From positions 2,108,001-2,172,000 of the forward strand of contig CAXXIY010000001.1 in NCBI GenBank assembly GCA_963675995.2: DNA of 64,000 bases. The letters run 5' to 3'. The translations under genes and the position numbers were made by a program. Within the stretch, counting starts at the first letter, position 1. Every line of letters starts with the position of its first letter. Under the pieces are notes generated by a model. That model worked only from the letters and a program-made list of their open reading frames with translations. It made no database searches and was not told the DNA's origin. The stretch comes from JAAFHB01 sp963675995 (GTDB lineage: Bacteria > Bacteroidota > Bacteroidia > Bacteroidales > Prolixibacteraceae). This document shows, one piece after another, positions 61,600-64,000 of the stretch.

Positions 61600-61626
61600 G
61601 GTGATTACTTAATGTAAGTAATCACC
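61600..61626 (-). terminator. Terminator of the tRNA unit, supplied by the element
   Basis: A 12-bp perfect hairpin (GGTGATTACTTA/TAAGTAATCACC, ATG loop). On the minus strand it is followed by seven T. It lies 14 bp from the tRNA 3' end, inside the element. The original host terminator lies at 32120-32151 left of the element. Confidence 0.85.
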
Positions 61627-61640
61627 TTATTAATAGATTG

Positions 61641-61713
61641 TTGTCCTGTCAGGTTTCGAACCTGAACTCTTCTGATCCAGAATCAGACGTGTTGCCAATT
61701 ACACCACAGGACA
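61641..61713 (-). tRNA. tRNA-Gln (CTG anticodon)
   Basis: A 73-nt tRNA. The acceptor stem (TGTCCTG/CAGGACA) pairs fully; the anticodon loop TTCTGGA gives CTG, reading CAG codons. D- and T-arm sequences (GTTCGAAAC-type) are present; CCA is not encoded. Its 3' half is part of the 46-bp repeat, so the present gene is a host-element hybrid that stays functional after integration. Confidence 0.95.
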
Positions 61714-61913
61714 ATATTTAAAAGCTCAAAATAACAGGTAACTACAACTGGCTTTTGGCTACTTACAGCCGGCTTAAAGCCTTTACATGATTGTCATCTA
61801 TTAAAAACTTTGTTCCGAAAAGGGCAACCTATTTTTGACAGAATCTGCCTGTTCCCAGATGCTAATCGTACAATCTTTAAATGATCTTCATTTACGTTAC
61901 AGAACTTCAGTTG

Positions 61914-61986
61914 TTGACCCGCCAAGGCTCGAACTTGGACTCTTCTGAACCAAAATCAGACGTGTTGCCAATTACACCACGGGTCA
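61914..61986 (-). tRNA. tRNA-Gln (TTG anticodon)
   Basis: A 73-nt tRNA upstream of the first on the same strand. Acceptor TGACCCG/CGGGTCA; anticodon loop TTTTGGT gives TTG, reading CAA codons. The T arm is 'GTTCGAG'. It lies 200 bp before the second gene, and both follow the promoter at 62018-62047. Confidence 0.95.
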
Positions 61987-62017
61987 ATCAAGAATGTCTT
62001 ATTATTTAAGACGGCTG

Positions 62018-62047
62018 CAAAAGTACGAAGTTTTTTTTTCCTGCAAA
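62018..62047 (-). promoter_or_regulatory. Promoter of the tandem tRNA-Gln genes
   Basis: On the minus strand TACTTTTG (62018-62025) fits the TAnnTTTG -7 box, with TTTG (62044-62047) about 19 bp upstream as the -33 box. It lies 32 bp before the first tRNA, a usual spacing in Bacteroidota. Confidence 0.75.
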
Positions 62048-62255
62048 CTGATCTGGGGGAAAAAATGGATTTAATCGGCTTTTTTGTTCATTTTCCTGAT
62101 CTCATGGATATTCAATAAGCTAAAAGTTATTTTATTGTAATGTTGCACACCAATATTGATAACCTGATGAAGATTATTAATATCTTCGCAAAAATTTTGA
62201 GAGCTCATTATTGGTAAAATTAGCAGGAAGCAAAAATATGATATACTAGAATTAT

Positions 62256-64000
62256 ATGAAGACAAAAGGATATAAGTTTTATAATACTGTAGTAGGATGG
62301 GTTATTTTTCTTGTCGCAGCGATTGTTTATCTGAGTACAATTGAGCCAACTGCCAGCTTCTGGGATTGCCCGGAGTTTATAACCACGGCAAATAGTCTTC
62401 AGGTGGGTCATCCCCCGGGTGCTCCCCTTTTTATGATTATGGGACGCCTTTTTACCATGTTGGCCAGTTCTCCTGCACAGGTGCCTGTGATGGTCAATAT
62501 CTTATCGGCCCTTGCAAGTGCCTTCACAATCGTATTTCTCTTCTGGACCATCACCCATATGGCCCGCAAAATAGTGGGTTCTAATACCTCTGAACCTACT
62601 CTTCCCCAGTTAATTGCAATTTTGGGCGCTGGAGCTGTTGGAGCATTGGCTTATACATTCTCAGATACCTTTTGGTTTTCGGCAGTTGAAGGTGAGGTCT
62701 ATGGAACATCATCTCTGTTTACAGCTCTTGTTTTTTGGTGTATCCTCAAATGGGAGAACGAAGCTGATGAAAAATATGCCAATCGATGGATTGTACTTAT
62801 ATGCTATCTGATCGGTCTTTCCATCGGAGTCCATTTATTGAATTTGCTGGCTATTCCTGCAATTGTGCTGGTTTATTATTTTAGAAAATATTCCACAACT
62901 CGAAATGGGGTAATAATCGCTTTGGCGGTTTCAATGTTACTGGTGGCGGTCGTAATGTTCGTTCTGATTCCCGGTTTTGTAATCATTGCTCAGTGGTTTG
63001 AATTGCTCTTTGTTAATGGATTGGGTGCTCCTTACAATACAGGTGTTGTCTTCTATTCATTATCACTTGTCGCTTTGATTGTATGGGGTTTAAAATATAC
63101 AATTCAAAAGAAACAGGTTTTACTCAATACCATCATACTTGGAATTACAGTATTAGCCATTGGTTATTCCTCTTATGCATTAATTGTTATCCGTTCGTCA
63201 GCAAATCCTCCGATGGATCAGAACAATCCCGATAATGCATTCTCATTACTATCGTACCTTAATCGCGAACAATACGGCAGTAAACCGCTGTTTTACGGAC
63301 AATATTATAGTGCGCCACTCGATACTGAAAATCCCTATTCCAAAGGGGGAGCGAACTATATTGAGAAGAATGGCAGATACGAAATTGCTGATTACAAGCA
63401 ATCCCCAAATTATGACAGCAAATTTTGCACATTGTTTCCCCGTATGTTCAGTTCAAATCCGGAACATGTTAAAGAGTACCAGAGCTGGGCAAATATTAAA
63501 GGGACTCCGATAAATGTGACGAACAGGGAAGGGGAGCAGCAACAACTCATCAAACCAACATTTGGTGAAAACTTAACCTTTTTCTTTTCCTACCAGATCA
63601 ACTGGATGTACTGGCGTTATTTTATGTGGAATTTCTCTGGTCGTCAGAACGATATACAGGGGAATGGAGATATTTTGAATGGGAACTGGATTACTGGATT
63701 TAATTTCCTCGATTCAATCAGGTTGGGCGATCAGAATCATCTTCCAACCGCACTTGCCAACAACAAGGGCAAAAATAAGTATTATATGCTTCCTTTGATC
63801 CTTGGATTATTAGGACTGTTCTTTCAGTTTAACGCAGGGAATAAGGGAAAAAAAGACTTTTGGGTGGTGATGTCGTTGTTTATCATGACCGGCCTTGCAA
63901 TTTTAGTCTATCTGAATCAGGAGCCACTGCAGCCACGGGAACGTGATTATGCCTACGCTGGATCATTCTATGCTTTTGCCATTTGGATTGGCTTGGGAGT
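62256..64000 (+). CDS. DUF2723 membrane protein, 5' part
   Basis: ATG 62256 starts a frame that runs off the window (over 580 residues). The N-terminus has a hydrophobic helix, then the family block 'ASFWDCPEFITTANSLQVGH' followed by PPGAP. More membrane helices follow and the end reads 'LQPRERDYAYAGSFYAFAIW'. These are typical of DUF2723, a Bacteroidota family of large polytopic proteins related to GT-C-type (PMT-like) glycosyltransferases; the role is probably transfer of a lipid-linked sugar but is not established. The Asp/Glu pair in 'DCPEF' is the likely site. It is host sequence, 540 bp beyond the element. Confidence 0.9.
   Translation, partial: MKTKGYKFYNTVVGWVIFLVAAIVYLSTIEPTASFWDCPEFITTANSLQVGHPPGAPLFMIMGRLFTMLASSPAQVPVMVNILSALASAFTIVFLFWTITHMARKIVGSNTSEPTLPQLIAILGAGAVGALAYTFSDTFWFSAVEGEVYGTSSLFTALVFWCILKWENEADEKYANRWIVLICYLIGLSIGVHLLNLLAIPAIVLVYYFRKYSTTRNGVIIALAVSMLLVAVVMFVLIPGFVIIAQWFELLFVNGLGAPYNTGVVFYSLSLVALIVWGLKYTIQKKQVLLNTIILGITVLAIGYSSYALIVIRSSANPPMDQNNPDNAFSLLSYLNREQYGSKPLFYGQYYSAPLDTENPYSKGGANYIEKNGRYEIADYKQSPNYDSKFCTLFPRMFSSNPEHVKEYQSWANIKGTPINVTNREGEQQQLIKPTFGENLTFFFSYQINWMYWRYFMWNFSGRQNDIQGNGDILNGNWITGFNFLDSIRLGDQNHLPTALANNKGKNKYYMLPLILGLLGLFFQFNAGNKGKKDFWVVMSLFIMTGLAILVYLNQEPLQPRERDYAYAGSFYAFAIWIGLG

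Larger units (their letters stand above)
32161..61685. mobile_element. Integrative element inserted in tRNA-Gln(CTG), about 29.5 kb
   Basis: A perfect 46-bp direct repeat of the 3' part of the tRNA-Gln gene bounds the region (32161-32206 and 61640-61685), and the right copy belongs to the intact tRNA. A tyrosine recombinase starts at 32379, just inside the left repeat, and points inward. The gene content between is accessory: an excisionase-like protein, ArdC, RadC, restriction-modification, a toxin-antitoxin-like pair and insertion sequences. Gene order and content differ clearly from both flanks. No relaxase, coupling protein or T4SS gene was recognised, so it is probably an integrative defence island that depends on a helper for transfer. 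Confidence 0.9.

Overview
The window looks like chromosomal DNA of a Bacteroidota bacterium, probably a polysaccharide-degrading Bacteroidales/Marinilabiliales-type lineage. The signs are moderate GC, a T9SS C-terminal sorting domain on a secreted protease, SPII lipoproteins, -7 boxes of the TAnnTTTG type, weak Shine-Dalgarno signals, a DUF2723 membrane protein and a fused EtfB-EtfA. Species-level assignment is not possible from the sequence alone.

Region 1 (1-31.9 kb) is host backbone. It opens with the 3' end of a Cthe_2159-type carbohydrate-binding beta-helix protein. A loose carbohydrate-catabolism block follows: GH109-like oxidoreductase, URO-D-like protein, several exported (alpha/alpha)6-barrel glycosidase-like proteins, a DUF4832 protein, a DUF4450-like protein, a GH36 alpha-galactosidase, an exported alpha/beta hydrolase and a frameshifted aldo/keto reductase. 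No SusC/SusD pair is in view. An ETF:quinone oxidoreductase plus fused ETF operon, an M4 metalloprotease with T9SS tail, an unusual SBP-permease fusion, a porin-like protein, a lipoprotein and an AcvB/VirJ-family hydrolase complete this part.

Region 2 (32,161-61,685) is an integrative element of about 29.5 kb inserted in tRNA-Gln(CTG). A perfect 46-bp direct repeat of the tRNA 3' part lies at both ends, and a tyrosine recombinase starts about 170 bp inside the left end. After the integrase come an unknown gene, an excisionase-like HTH protein, a winged-helix-like protein, a DUF6371 protein, ArdC-type and RadC-type proteins, DUF6573 and small proteins, one of them zinc-ribbon and one with an SSB-like acidic tail. 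Next are an XRE-ImmA/IrrE plus PIN pair and a 57-aa protein. Then comes a segment between two nearly identical directly oriented insertion sequences: a HIRAN protein, a HipA-like kinase and HsdS-HsdM-HsdR of a type I restriction-modification system, plus an SRAP-family protein. The right end carries an unknown gene and two TPR genes, one of them frameshifted. No relaxase or conjugation genes were recognised, so this looks like an integrative defence island, not an autonomous ICE.

Region 3 (61.6-64 kb) is host again: two tandem tRNA-Gln genes on the minus strand with a clear promoter, and the start of a DUF2723 membrane protein that runs off the window.

How it fits together: the element carries anti-restriction or DNA-maintenance functions (ArdC, RadC, SSB-tail protein) beside a restriction system that is co-directional with a HipA-like kinase and HIRAN protein. 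A degraded second copy of the HIRAN gene start on the other side of the first IS, and repeated octamers and inverted repeats around the gene modules, suggest modular assembly by several insertion events.
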